In this document: positions 43,516 to 53,043 of the stretch, piece after piece
Layout: every line of letters begins with the position of its first letter
Numbering within the stretch: the stretch's first letter is position 1
Origin: Gemmatimonadota bacterium
GTDB lineage: Bacteria; Gemmatimonadota; Gemmatimonadetes; Gemmatimonadales; Gemmatimonadaceae
Assembly: GCA_027622655.1 (NCBI GenBank)
Contig: JAQBYI010000008.1
Coordinates: forward strand, 1 to 64,000
Direction: 5' to 3'
Length of the DNA stretch: 64,000 nt
The notes under the pieces: model-generated
What the model was told of the DNA's origin: nothing
The model's database searches: none
Seen by the model: only the letters and a program-made list of their open reading frames with translations
Translations under genes and position numbers: made by a program

Positions 43516-44396
43516 TGAAACAACGCGACGAAGTGCTGGTCGGCATCGTAGCAACGGTTGCACTCGTGATGGGCTTCCTCGGCGCGCTCTGGCTGGCGCG
43601 CGGCGGCCTCGCGCCGGGCTATCCGCTGCACGCCACGTTTGTGTGGGGCGCTGGGCTCAAACAGGGACAGCCGGTGCTCCTTGCCGGTGTCACAGTCGGA
43701 TACGTCGCCGACGTTACCCTCCGACCGGACGGCATGCTGGTCGTCACGATGAGGGTGCGCAAGCAGTATCAGGTACCCAAGGGAACGACGGCCACGATCG
43801 AGCCCAACGGATTCTTCGGCGACATGCTGGTGGCGTTGCACCCTTCGACGCCGACCACGGAAACATTCGCGATCGGCGACACCGTTCCGCCGGGTCTGTC
43901 GTCTCCGTCGGTGGGCGCCGTCCTTTCGCGCGTCGACTCGCTCGCGGCAGACCTCTCTGCCCTCACGCGCGCGTTGCGCACGCAATTGGTCGATGAACGC
44001 GGGTTGACTGAAATTCGTGCGACGATCTCACGCGCGAATACGATGTTCGCCGAAATCCAGAAGATGGCGACGGAGCAAAACGCAGAGCTGACGCGAACGC
44101 AACAAGCACTTCGCCGGGTTGCGAACGCTGTCGATTCCGCCCGGGTTGACTCAACGCTGCGAGCGCTCGGCGGCGCGGCGGAAAGCGTGAATGCGCTGAC
44201 TGCCGATTTCCGCGCCACGGCGGCGCGCGCGGACTCGCTGATGGAGAAAATCACGAACGGGCCCGGTACCGTGGGCAAGTTGATGAATGACGCCGGCCTC
44301 TACAGCGACGTGCGGGCCACGATGCAGCGGCTTGACTCACTGATGACGGACTTCCAGAAAAACCCGCGCAAGTACATCAAGCTGTCGATCTTCTAG
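43515..44396 (+). CDS. mlaD: MlaD-type MCE lipid-binding protein
   Basis: 293 residues starting right at the MlaE stop (TAATG). One N-terminal membrane anchor (VLVGIVATVALVMGFLGALWLA), then the MCE domain (AGLKQGQPVLLAGVTVGYVADVTLR, YQVPKGTTATIEPNGFFGDMLVAL), then a long helical tail with coiled-coil character (SLAADLSALTRALRTQL, EIQKMATEQNAELTRTQQALRR). It forms the periplasmic ring that receives lipid from MlaE. Last gene before the strong terminator. Confidence 0.92.
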   Translation: MKQRDEVLVGIVATVALVMGFLGALWLARGGLAPGYPLHATFVWGAGLKQGQPVLLAGVTVGYVADVTLRPDGMLVVTMRVRKQYQVPKGTTATIEPNGFFGDMLVALHPSTPTTETFAIGDTVPPGLSSPSVGAVLSRVDSLAADLSALTRALRTQLVDERGLTEIRATISRANTMFAEIQKMATEQNAELTRTQQALRRVANAVDSARVDSTLRALGGAAESVNALTADFRATAARADSLMEKITNGPGTVGKLMNDAGLYSDVRATMQRLDSLMTDFQKNPRKYIKLSIF

Positions 44397-44420
44397 CGAC
44401 CGCGAAACGATCTCCTGAAC

Positions 44421-44456
44421 GCAAAAGCCGCCTCCCTTTCGGGAGGCGGCTTTTGC
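44421..44456. terminator. Bidirectional intrinsic terminator
   Basis: A 16-bp inverted repeat, GCAAAAGCCGCCTCCC and its complement, around TTTC, so A-rich and T-rich ends flank the stem on both strands. It lies between mlaD (plus) and the TonB receptor (minus), ending both. Confidence 0.92.
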
Positions 44457-44480
44457 ATGCCGGCCAACTGCTGCCGGGGA

Positions 44481-47400
44481 CTAGTTGAAGCTGTACCGCA
44501 ACGACAGCTGGATTCGGTACACGTCCGCGATGCCCGTATTCTTCTGGAACGTCTCGGAGATCAGGCTCGATCCGATGTTCCGGAGCCGGTACCTCAGTGA
44601 CCCATTGGCATCCGCGCCTCGCGGGATCAGCGGCGTGTTCGTGACGAACCGGTCACTGACGCCCCAGTTGCTGTTGATCATGTTCGTGAAGTTCAGGATG
44701 TCGAGCCGCGCCTGCACCTTGTTCGTCTTGCTGCGGAACGCCCGCGAGAGATCCTGCGAGATGCTCACGTCAGCGCGGAACAACCCCGGAAGAAACGCGG
44801 CATTCTTCTGCGCGTACTGGCCGCGGTGCCTGCTGAGGTACTCATCCTGTTTGATGTACGCATCCCACGCTGCGCGCTGCGCGTCAACGGTGAACGTCGT
44901 CCCCGACGAACTGAACGACTCGAAGTTCATTTCCGACTGATTCTTCGCGATGTAAATGAGGTCATTCGACCATCCGCCGTCGCCGTTGGCATCGCCGCTG
45001 AAGCGGTATCCGACGGAACCCTGCGTACGGTTCTCGCCAAAGAAGGATAGCCCGGTCTCACCAAAGCCGAACAGGTCGCGCTTGTATGACAGGGCTACGA
45101 TGAACCGGTGACCGGGCGTGTTCCTGGAGTAGCCGACGCCAGGGTTGTTCGGATCGCCCGACATCAGGTTGTTCGTAAACGATCCGCCAGCGATAGAACC
45201 GGGATCGATCGTGTTCCTTGTGATGCCGTAGTTGTACGCCGTCTTGGCGTAAAGTCCGCTCTCGAACGCCTTCTCGAGCGAAGCCGAGACGTTCGACGAC
45301 CAGCCGACGGACTGGTTCTTGAGGACGTACGCCGATGTGATGTTGCTCACGACCCGGTTCGACGTCCAGAACGGACGCGTGTCAGGTCCGGTGTAGGCCT
45401 TCTGCGCCTCCGGGAGGTTGGCGTTGATGTAATACACGCCGTTGAGGTCGGACGAATACAGATACTCCACCGTACCGATGATTCCGCGCGGCAGCGTATG
45501 GTCGATCGCGATGTTCGAGCGCCAGATCTGCGGGAACCTGTAGTTGCGATCGGTGAAGTTGAGTTCGTACGACGCAGCGGGCGCCCCGGTAACGGTTGCC
45601 GGCTTGTAGTGGTCCGGATTGGGATTGAACGGGCGGGCCTTTGTATTCGTGAGCTGCTCGAAGCCCGTCAGGATTCCGTTCTGCCCGAGCTGGTTCGATA
45701 TCCAGACGTATGCCGGGCTGCCGGTGAAGACGCCGGTACCGCCACGAATCTGCGTCGACCGGTCACCGCGGACGTCCCAGTTGAAACCGAGTCGCGGCGA
45801 CACAAGCACGTTCGCATCGGGAAGCTTGCTCGTCGAGTAGCTCGCGGGATTGCCGTTCTCGTCGCGGAAGACCATTGCAGAGGCGGCCGGATTGTCGGCG
45901 CCCGTGTCGTCGAACTTCGGAACGTCGAGTCGAATCCCAGCCGTCAGCTTCAAGCGATTGGTCACGCGCCATTCGTCTTGCGCATAGACGCCGGAGTACA
46001 GCACGTCGAGCGGCTGCGCCGGCTCGATCTGCCCGGGAATGTTGTTGTACCGAACCTGGAACTTCTTGAGCGTCACCGGCGACGTCGTGCGGTTCGGGTT
46101 CGCAAGGAAGTCGTTGGCGTCCGTATAGAAATCAGCCAGCGAGTTGTAGACATACGCGCTCTGCGATCCCGGGAAGAACACGTTGTCGGAGTGGTATTTC
46201 TGCACCGACACGCCGAACGTGAAGTCGTGATTGTTCGTCGAGTACGTGAGGTTGTCCTGGAACTGCCAGGTGTTGTAGCGCAGCTGATTCTTCGGCGTAA
46301 ACGGCTCAAAACCGAAGTTCATGTACGTCACGCCATCCTGCAGGATGTCGACCATCGGGAAGAACGCGCCCTTGGGGTCGCGGCTTTCGTCGTTGGTCGT
46401 GTAGCCGGCAATCATGTTGTTCGAGAGATTCGAGCCTATCTGCGCGTTCCACTCGCCAACCGTCGACTTGATGTTCTCGAGGATGGCGTAGCCGGAATTC
46501 GAGAAGCTCATCGAGTTCGAGTTCGTGCGGCGACGGCCGAAGCCGAGTGAGCTCGAGTTCGACACGAGATTGTCGGTTTGGGACTCGAGCTGGATGTAGC
46601 GGAAGCTGAACTTGTTCTTCGCGTTCGCATTCCAGTCGAGCTTGGTGATGATGCGGGTCGAGGGCGTCGCGTTGTTATAGCCCTCGTACGTTCCGGTCGC
46701 ATAGTCGAACTTCGACTGCAGGAACGAGGTAATGGAGGACAGATCCGAGGCGAGCACGCGCGTCGTGTTGCCCGAAACCGGCTGGCCGCCAGAGTTCGCG
46801 AGCCAGGTCGTGCCCGGCTCGGTGAGTTCGTCGTCTTCGTAGTTGACGAAGAAGAAGAGCTTGTTCTTGATGAGCGGGCCGCTGAGGCGTGCGCCCCACT
46901 GGTTGAACTTGAACGTGCCCGGATCGAACGGCGTGCCGGACGCCAACCTGCCCACGCCAGCGTCGTCGCGGGAAACCGTGTAAAACGATCCGGAATACTC
47001 ATTCGTGCCGCTCTTCGTCACGGCGTTCACACCGGCACCGATGAAGTTGCCCTGACGCACATCGTACGGTGCGATGGCAATCTGAATCTGGTCAACAGCG
47101 TCGAGCGGAATCGGTGAAACTCCCGTACGTCCGCCGGGCTGCGCCCCCAGGCCGAACGAGTTATTGAAGTACGATCCGTCAACGCTGATGTTGTTCAGGC
47201 GGTTGTCCTGACCGGCGAACGAGCCAAAGCCGGTCGCCTGCGGCGTGAGCCGCGTAAAGTCCGTGATGGTACGCCCAATCGTCGGAAACGCGCGCAGTGC
47301 CTCGGCGTTCACGGTGGTCGACGCTCCGGTCCGCCCCGAGCTCATCTGGCCGCCTTCAGCGGTAATTGCCACCGCGTCAAGACGAACCAGCGTTTGGCTC

Positions 47401-47735
47401 ATGGTGAAGGCCACGTCGGACGTCACGCCAAGCTGGAGGTGGACGTCGTCGAGGCTCCGTAGCTCAAAACCGATCGCGCGCGCGGTAATCAGGTACGGGC
47501 CGCCAACGCGCATGCCGGCAATGGCGAATCGCCCGTCTGCGCGCGCCGTCGTCGCGTACGCCGTCCCCGAGGGCTTGTGGGTAGCACTGATAATCGCGCC
47601 GGTCACGCCGGCGCCGCCGGGTCCTGTCACGGTTCCGGCGATAGCCGCGGTCGTGACACCCTGCGCGTTAAGCGATGCAACCGCAAAAGCGCCGAGCATC
47701 GCCGCGACTGCGAGCCGCGAACGAATGGTGGGCAT
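44481..47735 (-). CDS. Oar-like TonB-dependent receptor
   Basis: About 1084 residues from ATG 47735, which has GAGG within ATGAGG 9 bases upstream; ATG 47750 lacks one. The signal peptide ends ASLNA before Gln. A carboxypeptidase-regulatory-like beta sandwich follows (TTAAIAGTVTGPGGAGVTGAIISATHKPSG, AISVTRGTPYLIT-like), then a plug (FTRLTPQATGFGSFAGQDNRLNNISVDG) and a large barrel with the Oar-type signature (IPLDAVDQIQIAIAPYDVRQGNFIGAGVNAVTKSGTNEYSGSFY), ending RIQLSLRYSFN. The ligand is unknown; such proteins are abundant in this phylum and some are adhesins or protein/peptide receptors. Confidence 0.88.
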   Translation of the reverse strand: MPTIRSRLAVAAMLGAFAVASLNAQGVTTAAIAGTVTGPGGAGVTGAIISATHKPSGTAYATTARADGRFAIAGMRVGGPYLITARAIGFELRSLDDVHLQLGVTSDVAFTMSQTLVRLDAVAITAEGGQMSSGRTGASTTVNAEALRAFPTIGRTITDFTRLTPQATGFGSFAGQDNRLNNISVDGSYFNNSFGLGAQPGGRTGVSPIPLDAVDQIQIAIAPYDVRQGNFIGAGVNAVTKSGTNEYSGSFYTVSRDDAGVGRLASGTPFDPGTFKFNQWGARLSGPLIKNKLFFFVNYEDDELTEPGTTWLANSGGQPVSGNTTRVLASDLSSITSFLQSKFDYATGTYEGYNNATPSTRIITKLDWNANAKNKFSFRYIQLESQTDNLVSNSSSLGFGRRRTNSNSMSFSNSGYAILENIKSTVGEWNAQIGSNLSNNMIAGYTTNDESRDPKGAFFPMVDILQDGVTYMNFGFEPFTPKNQLRYNTWQFQDNLTYSTNNHDFTFGVSVQKYHSDNVFFPGSQSAYVYNSLADFYTDANDFLANPNRTTSPVTLKKFQVRYNNIPGQIEPAQPLDVLYSGVYAQDEWRVTNRLKLTAGIRLDVPKFDDTGADNPAASAMVFRDENGNPASYSTSKLPDANVLVSPRLGFNWDVRGDRSTQIRGGTGVFTGSPAYVWISNQLGQNGILTGFEQLTNTKARPFNPNPDHYKPATVTGAPAASYELNFTDRNYRFPQIWRSNIAIDHTLPRGIIGTVEYLYSSDLNGVYYINANLPEAQKAYTGPDTRPFWTSNRVVSNITSAYVLKNQSVGWSSNVSASLEKAFESGLYAKTAYNYGITRNTIDPGSIAGGSFTNNLMSGDPNNPGVGYSRNTPGHRFIVALSYKRDLFGFGETGLSFFGENRTQGSVGYRFSGDANGDGGWSNDLIYIAKNQSEMNFESFSSSGTTFTVDAQRAAWDAYIKQDEYLSRHRGQYAQKNAAFLPGLFRADVSISQDLSRAFRSKTNKVQARLDILNFTNMINSNWGVSDRFVTNTPLIPRGADANGSLRYRLRNIGSSLISETFQKNTGIADVYRIQLSLRYSFN

Positions 47736-47860
47736 GGTGTGGGGCCTCATGGATTTGGATTGTGGTTGTGAATCTGAGCAAAAAGCTATGAGCTCCGATC
47801 CGTTCGCACAACTAAAGAAAAACCTGTGTGACAGAACCGAAACAACGGCGGGTACTTGCG

Positions 47861-49228
47861 CTAGCTAGCGACCCGGCGTCCGAAAAACAGGTAATAGACC
47901 GGCGCCCCTGCCGCGACGACGCCGAGTACGACCAGCGTGCTCACCCGGCTCTCGGGTTGAACGATAGCGTTGCCGAGGAGAAAGAGCACGCTCGTGACAA
48001 AAAGGAGCGGCACCACTGGGTAGAGCGGCACGCGAAACGTCGGCTTGTAGTCAGGCCGGCGCCTTAGCCGGAAGATCGCGCCCACGGCGAGCATGTAGAA
48101 CGGCAGGAAGGCCGTAACGAACGCGTCGGCCAGCGACTCGAACGTGCCGATCAACACGAAGGCACAGCCAAGCGTCGCGACGAGCGCAACGGAAATCCAT
48201 GGCGTGCCCCTCGTCGGGTGCACGCGCGCGAACACCGGGAAGAAGAGCTTGTCGGCGGCCATCGCAAAAAACACGCGCGGGCTCGTCAGCAGTACCGCAT
48301 TGAGCGTTCCGAACGTGGAAACCATCACCAGGATGGAAACGAACGCCGCGCCACCGCCGCCGAGTAGCCGTTGAGCCACGTCGGCCGCGACCAGCTTCGA
48401 TTGGCGGATTTCCTCAATCGGGAGTACCGCGAGGTACGCCACATTCGCCGCGAGATAGATCACCAGTACCAGCAGCGTCCCACCGATGAGTGCGCGCGGC
48501 AAGTTTCGCTGCGGGTTGATCACTTCTCCGGCGTTATACGAAAGGTCGGCCCAGCCGTCGAACGCCCAAAGCGTGGACACCAGCGCCAGCCCGAACATTG
48601 CCGGGGTGATGCTCCCCGCGGGCATGACGGGCGTGAAGTTCCCGCCGGTTTGCGGGAGCCCTATCGCCATGGCGATGAGCACGATGAACACCAGACCGCC
48701 GTACTTGGCGATCACAGTGAAGTTCACGACCGCCGACGACGTGCGCACACCGATCACGTTGAAGAGGGCCGTCAGCAGGATCGCTCCGCACGCAGTCCAG
48801 CGTACGTACATCATTTGGTCGACGCCCTGCGGATCGCGGCCAAGGACGCGGAAGAAGTATTCGGCGAACGTGATGGAGATCGCACCGAGCGACGCGGCGC
48901 GGATCATGACCAGTTGGCCCCAGCCAAAGAGGAAGCCGGCGAGCCGACCCCACCCTTCGCGGCAGAAAACGTACACGCCCCCGGTACGCGGGAATGCCGT
49001 TGCGATCTCGGCCAGCGTCAGTGCGCCGCACAAGGCGAACACGCCGCCGACTACCCAGACGAACAGCAGCGGCCCAGGGCCGGGAAGCTTGTCGGCAATA
49101 CCGGCCGGCGATCTGAAAATTCCAGAGCCGATTGTGGACCCGATCACAACGGCGACGGCGCTCCAGAGGCCGATTCGCCGTTGCAGTCCGGCAGGAGCGG
49201 TATCGGCGATCGCGGTCGGTTCTGCCAT
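47861..49228 (-). CDS. APC-family amino acid permease
   Basis: 455 residues with 12 membrane helices. The first helix motif GLWSAVAVVIGSTIGSGIFRSPAGIA and TAFPRTGGVYVFCREGWGRLAGFLFGWGQL are typical of the APC superfamily (LAT/amino acid antiporter-like group). Substrate unknown. A second APC gene lies about 1.3 kb away on the same strand, on the other side of ctaB. It starts near a divergent membrane-protein gene at 49269. Confidence 0.9.
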   Translation of the reverse strand: MAEPTAIADTAPAGLQRRIGLWSAVAVVIGSTIGSGIFRSPAGIADKLPGPGPLLFVWVVGGVFALCGALTLAEIATAFPRTGGVYVFCREGWGRLAGFLFGWGQLVMIRAASLGAISITFAEYFFRVLGRDPQGVDQMMYVRWTACGAILLTALFNVIGVRTSSAVVNFTVIAKYGGLVFIVLIAMAIGLPQTGGNFTPVMPAGSITPAMFGLALVSTLWAFDGWADLSYNAGEVINPQRNLPRALIGGTLLVLVIYLAANVAYLAVLPIEEIRQSKLVAADVAQRLLGGGGAAFVSILVMVSTFGTLNAVLLTSPRVFFAMAADKLFFPVFARVHPTRGTPWISVALVATLGCAFVLIGTFESLADAFVTAFLPFYMLAVGAIFRLRRRPDYKPTFRVPLYPVVPLLFVTSVLFLLGNAIVQPESRVSTLVVLGVVAAGAPVYYLFFGRRVAS

Positions 49229-49268
49229 CCCAAATGCTATAGCTACGCCGCGCCCTGCGCGAGGGCCG

Positions 49269-49631
49269 ATGCCGGTTGCAGAGCTCGATCACGTGCACGA
49301 CGTGTTGAATCCTCGGCGCCGAAGGGTGACCTTTCGCCGTTCTCACACTTCACGCCGGGAAGACGTGGCCACGAAGTTCGCCGACATTCTCTTCATCGCC
49401 ATCGCAGTCGCCATCGTCGTCGCGCAGCTTTTCATTCTGCGCTCTACGGCACGCGGCATGCGGTTTGCCGGCGCGGCTACGCGTTTGCCCGCGCGCCCCG
49501 CCCTCGAGTGGGCGTACGCCATCGTACCTGCGCTGGCCCTCGCGGCCCTCCTGCTCTTCTCGTGGCGTGCGATGCATCCAGAGGTAGTGCACGTCGAGGG
49601 CGTAGCTCCCGCCGTGGGACTGGATTCATGA
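49269..49631 (+). CDS. COX2-like two-helix membrane protein
   Basis: Up to 120 residues; GTG 49365 is a strong alternative start that would drop an Arg-rich lead and give 88. Two membrane helices: DILFIAIAVAIVVAQLFIL and RPALEWAYAIVPALALAALLLFSW. Helix 2 has the subunit II pattern (ExxWAxIPALxL) of cytochrome c oxidase, but the CuA domain is missing. Its stop overlaps the ctaB start, so it is probably part of oxidase assembly or an oxidase-like anchor. Confidence 0.55.
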   Translation: MPVAELDHVHDVLNPRRRRVTFRRSHTSRREDVATKFADILFIAIAVAIVVAQLFILRSTARGMRFAGAATRLPARPALEWAYAIVPALALAALLLFSWRAMHPEVVHVEGVAPAVGLDS

Positions 49632-50536
49632 GCACCGAAACGGCCGCGGCAGCCGATTCCGCGGCGGCGGCGCGCCCTCTGGCGTCAGACCTGCTGGCGC
49701 TCACGAAGCCGCGCATCATTTCGCTGCTGCTCGTGACGGCGGTCATGCCGATGTATGCTGCCGGCTCTCCCGACATCGGAACTGTGGTCGCCGTCATGTT
49801 GGGCGGATACCTGATGGCCGGCGGCGCCAACGCCGTCAACATGTACTTCGATCGCGACATTGATCACGTCATGGCCCGCACGCGGACGCGCCCGATTCCG
49901 TCAGGGCGCATGACGCCTCAGGCCGTGATGGCGTTCGGTATCGCCAGCGCCACTGCGGCCACCTTCCTCCTCGGCCGCTTCGTCAATGTGCTCAGCGCCG
50001 CGCTCGCGCTCGGCGGCTTCTACGCATATGTGTTCGTCTACACGCGCTGGCTCAAGCGTTCCACTCCACAGAACATCGTCCTCGGCGGCGCGGCTGGTGC
50101 TTTTCCCCCACTCGTAGGGTGGGCTGCGGTCACCAACACGGTCGACCTGCGGGCCGTGTTGCTGTTCCTGATCGTGTTCTACTGGACGCCGCCGCACTTC
50201 TGGGCGTTGGCGCTCAATAAACAGGTCGACTACGGACGCGCCGGTGTGCCGATGGCACCGAACGCCTGGGGAACACGCGAGACGATCGATCAGATGCTGT
50301 GGTACAGCGTGCTACTGGTCGCGCTGACACTCATCCCGACCACGATCGGCATGTTCGGGATCGTCTATCAGGTCGCCGCCATTCTGCTCGGCGGGATCTT
50401 CCTGCACGGCGCGTGGCGCGTGTGGGTGCAGCGGGACACGGGCGCGTGGAGCGCTCCGGCGTGGAAGCTCTACAAGTTCTCCCTGCTCTACCTCGCGCTG
50501 CTCTTTGCGGCGATGGCCGTCGACCGCCACTTGTAG
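49628..50536 (+). CDS. ctaB: Protoheme IX farnesyltransferase (heme O synthase)
   Basis: 302 residues from ATG 49628, overlapping the preceding stop by 4 bases. UbiA-family prenyltransferase: about nine helices, LTKPRIISLLLVTAVMPMYAA, the first Asp-rich motif NAVNMYFDRDIDHVMARTRTRPIPSG, and the second DYGRAGVPMAPNAWG. WTPPHFWALAL is specific to CtaB. It adds farnesyl to heme B to make heme O for terminal oxidases. Its tail overlaps the convergent permease gene by 49 bases. Confidence 0.95.
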   Translation: MSTETAAAADSAAAARPLASDLLALTKPRIISLLLVTAVMPMYAAGSPDIGTVVAVMLGGYLMAGGANAVNMYFDRDIDHVMARTRTRPIPSGRMTPQAVMAFGIASATAATFLLGRFVNVLSAALALGGFYAYVFVYTRWLKRSTPQNIVLGGAAGAFPPLVGWAAVTNTVDLRAVLLFLIVFYWTPPHFWALALNKQVDYGRAGVPMAPNAWGTRETIDQMLWYSVLLVALTLIPTTIGMFGIVYQVAAILLGGIFLHGAWRVWVQRDTGAWSAPAWKLYKFSLLYLALLFAAMAVDRHL

Positions 50537-51843
50537 AGCCCCGCGCCGACGGCGAGCATCGCCGTGCCGGCAAGTGACATTCGAGGCGCCGATACCCACG
50601 CGCTGACCACGCCGACCACGGCGCACGCAACGAACGCTCCCGGCAACCACGGATAGCCAGCCACGCGATACGGACGCGCGAGGTCGGGACGGATCGATCG
50701 CAACCGAAAGACCGCGGCAGCTGCCAGCCCGAAAAAGACCCAATCGGCAAACACGACTCCGGAGAGCAACGCGCCGAGTGACCCACCGGTCGCCACGAGC
50801 AGCACGAGCGACCAGCCACTGAGCAGAAGAAGGGCCACGTGCGGCGAGCCGAACCGGGGATGCACGCGAGCAGCCACTCCAAGCAGGACGCCGTCACCGC
50901 CGAGGGCGAAGAGCACGCGCGCGTTGCTCAGCAGCGCGACGTTCACGAATCCGAAAATCGAGAGCATCGCGCCGATCGTTATTGCCGTGGCGCCGGCACT
51001 TCCAACGAGCCGTTGCGCCGTGTCGGCCGCGACCGCCGTGCTCACCGCCAGTCCGTCGCGACCGAGCGCGCGCAGATACGCCACGTTCGCACCGAGGTAG
51101 ATCACGATCACGATTGCAACTCCAATCACGAGCGCACGCGGGAGTGTGCGCGCCGGATCACGGATCTCGCCCGCCACCATGTTCGTCTGCTGCCAGCCGC
51201 CAATCGTGAAGAGCACCGCAACAAAGGCGGCGGCGAGCCCCGCGCCCAGACCGGGCGCCGCTGGAGCAACGATAACAGTGCTCGCAGGATCGGCGGTGAT
51301 GACGAGCCCGGCGACGATCAGCGCCGCCAAGGTGACGATCTTGGAGACCGTGAATACGTTTGCTGCAATCGTGCCGGGCTTCACGCCGAGGATGTTCGTG
51401 GCGGTCACCAGCGCGATCGTGATCGCGGCCACGCCAATCGGGCCGCCCACGGCTTCGATCGGCACGAACCGCCCGAGGTAGTTGCCGAAACTCAGCGCCA
51501 CGGCCGCAATCGCCCCGCTCGCAATCATCAACAAGATCATCCAACCGTGCAGGAACGCGGCGAGCGGACCGAACGCTTCGCGGATGTATACGTATGGTCC
51601 ACCCGCCTCGGGAAGCATCGCGCCGAGCTCCGCGAAGGTGAGCGCGCCGGCCATCGCGACCACGCCACCTGCCACCCACACGCCGAGTATCCACGCGGGC
51701 GATTCCAGCTCGCGTGCGACCTCGGCGGGCGTGAAGAAGATGCCGCTGCCGATGATCCCGCCGACGACGAGAAGGGCCGCCGATCCAAGGCCGAGTTCGC
51801 GGCGCAGCGCCGGAGGCGAGCCTGCCGCGGAACCGGCGTGCAT
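50488..51843 (-). CDS. Second APC-family amino acid permease
   Basis: 451 residues, 12 helices. GSAALLVVGGIIGSGIFFTPAEVA, LPEAGGPYVYIREAFGPLAAFLHGW and GGWQQTNMVAGEIRDPARTLPRAL place it in the same APC group as the gene at 47861, though clearly diverged from it. It follows directly after the M24 peptidase stop at 51844, so the two may be one transcript: peptide breakdown and amino-acid transport. Confidence 0.9.
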   Translation of the reverse strand: MHAGSAAGSPPALRRELGLGSAALLVVGGIIGSGIFFTPAEVARELESPAWILGVWVAGGVVAMAGALTFAELGAMLPEAGGPYVYIREAFGPLAAFLHGWMILLMIASGAIAAVALSFGNYLGRFVPIEAVGGPIGVAAITIALVTATNILGVKPGTIAANVFTVSKIVTLAALIVAGLVITADPASTVIVAPAAPGLGAGLAAAFVAVLFTIGGWQQTNMVAGEIRDPARTLPRALVIGVAIVIVIYLGANVAYLRALGRDGLAVSTAVAADTAQRLVGSAGATAITIGAMLSIFGFVNVALLSNARVLFALGGDGVLLGVAARVHPRFGSPHVALLLLSGWSLVLLVATGGSLGALLSGVVFADWVFFGLAAAAVFRLRSIRPDLARPYRVAGYPWLPGAFVACAVVGVVSAWVSAPRMSLAGTAMLAVGAGLYKWRSTAIAAKSSAR

Positions 51844-53043
51844 CTATACGATGATGAGGTCCTGCTGGATCGCTTCGGGCGTCACGAGCAACTCGCGTTC
51901 GCCCACCCAGCAGTTCACTTCCGATCGTACGCCGATTTCGCCCGCGATGTACACGCCCGGTTCGACAGAGAACCCGACGCCCGGGATCAGCAACCGCTCT
52001 TCGCGCGTTTCCAGATTGTCGAGGTTCGGACCCGATCCGTGGAGCGAGTGCGCATCCATCGAGTGGCCGGTGCGGTGCGTGAAGTACTTCCCGAATCCGG
52101 CTCCCTCGATGACGGCACGTGCGGCGTCGTCCGCATCGGCGCCACGCACCGGCGTTTGGGACTCGATGCGTGAACGGAGCAGCGTCAGCGCGGCGTCGCG
52201 CGCGTCGCGCACCGCCGTCCACACCGTCGTCAGCTGCGGTGAAGGCCGGCCGATGCACGCCATCCACGTCTGGTCCGCGTAGATCCCACCGGGTTCCGTC
52301 GCCCACAAGTCGATCAGAATCGCATCGCCGCGCTTCAGCCGTCGCGGCGCCGTCGGCGATGGCTCGTAGTGCGGGTTGGCAGCGTTTTCGGTCGCGGAAA
52401 CATTCGGACCGTGGTCCGTTTCGAGCCCGGAGGCGGCGAACTCCGCCTTGATCCACTCCATCAGGTCGTACTCGGACACTGGAGTCTCTGCAGCGGCTGC
52501 TGCGCCGGCGCGCGCAAACGCGGCGTGGGCAATGCGGCTCAGATGCTCCGCCGCCCGCCGGTGCGATGCCAGGCCTTCGGCGCTCCAGACCGCAAAGAAG
52601 CGCGTCACGAGATCGGCAGATGTCACGACGTCGGCGCCGGCAGACCGCACCATTTCGAGTACCCCGGCAGGGATGCGATCCACCACTGGCACAGCGTCGC
52701 CCGGCGAGTACTCCATCGCGACGCGCTTGCCGCTCACCAGCGCGGCCACCTCGGACTCAAGGGAGCGCCATGACGCGTAAATCCGCCGTTCCCACCCCGC
52801 GGGCCAGCGGGCCCACGGCGCCTGCTCGATGGCATGCGTCACAGCGACCGGCGTTCCACGTGCGGGAATCCACGCGAAAATGCGTCGCGACTGCATGCCC
52901 TCCAGCCCAAGCATCGCGGTCGCTATCGGATTCGTCCCGCGAAAGTCGTACAGCAGCCACCCGTCGACGTGCGCGTCGGAGAGGGCCGATTGGATCGGAT
53001 CGAGCGACGACGTGCTGAGCAGTGCAGACTCGTGCCTGGTCAT
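51844..53043 (-). CDS. M24 family metallopeptidase (Xaa-Pro aminopeptidase-like)
   Basis: About 399 residues from ATG 53043, overlapping the preceding gene's stop. N-terminal domain ends near 200; pita-bread domain has metal ligands in order: DLWATEPGGIYADQTW (two Asp), THRTGHSMDAHSLHGSG (His), FSVEPGVYIAGEIGVRSEV (two Glu). It should cleave Xaa-Pro bonds from peptides in the cytoplasm. No signal peptide. Confidence 0.9.
   Translation of the reverse strand: MTRHESALLSTSSLDPIQSALSDAHVDGWLLYDFRGTNPIATAMLGLEGMQSRRIFAWIPARGTPVAVTHAIEQAPWARWPAGWERRIYASWRSLESEVAALVSGKRVAMEYSPGDAVPVVDRIPAGVLEMVRSAGADVVTSADLVTRFFAVWSAEGLASHRRAAEHLSRIAHAAFARAGAAAAAETPVSEYDLMEWIKAEFAASGLETDHGPNVSATENAANPHYEPSPTAPRRLKRGDAILIDLWATEPGGIYADQTWMACIGRPSPQLTTVWTAVRDARDAALTLLRSRIESQTPVRGADADDAARAVIEGAGFGKYFTHRTGHSMDAHSLHGSGPNLDNLETREERLLIPGVGFSVEPGVYIAGEIGVRSEVNCWVGERELLVTPEAIQQDLIIV

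Noticed and set aside
45108-46550. 480-codon open frame on the plus strand
   Set aside because: Antisense to the Oar-like receptor; Arg/Val-rich with no recognisable domain, a by-product of high GC.
50839-52173. 444-codon open frame on the plus strand
   Set aside because: Antisense to the APC permease and M24 peptidase; composition is typical of a shadow frame.
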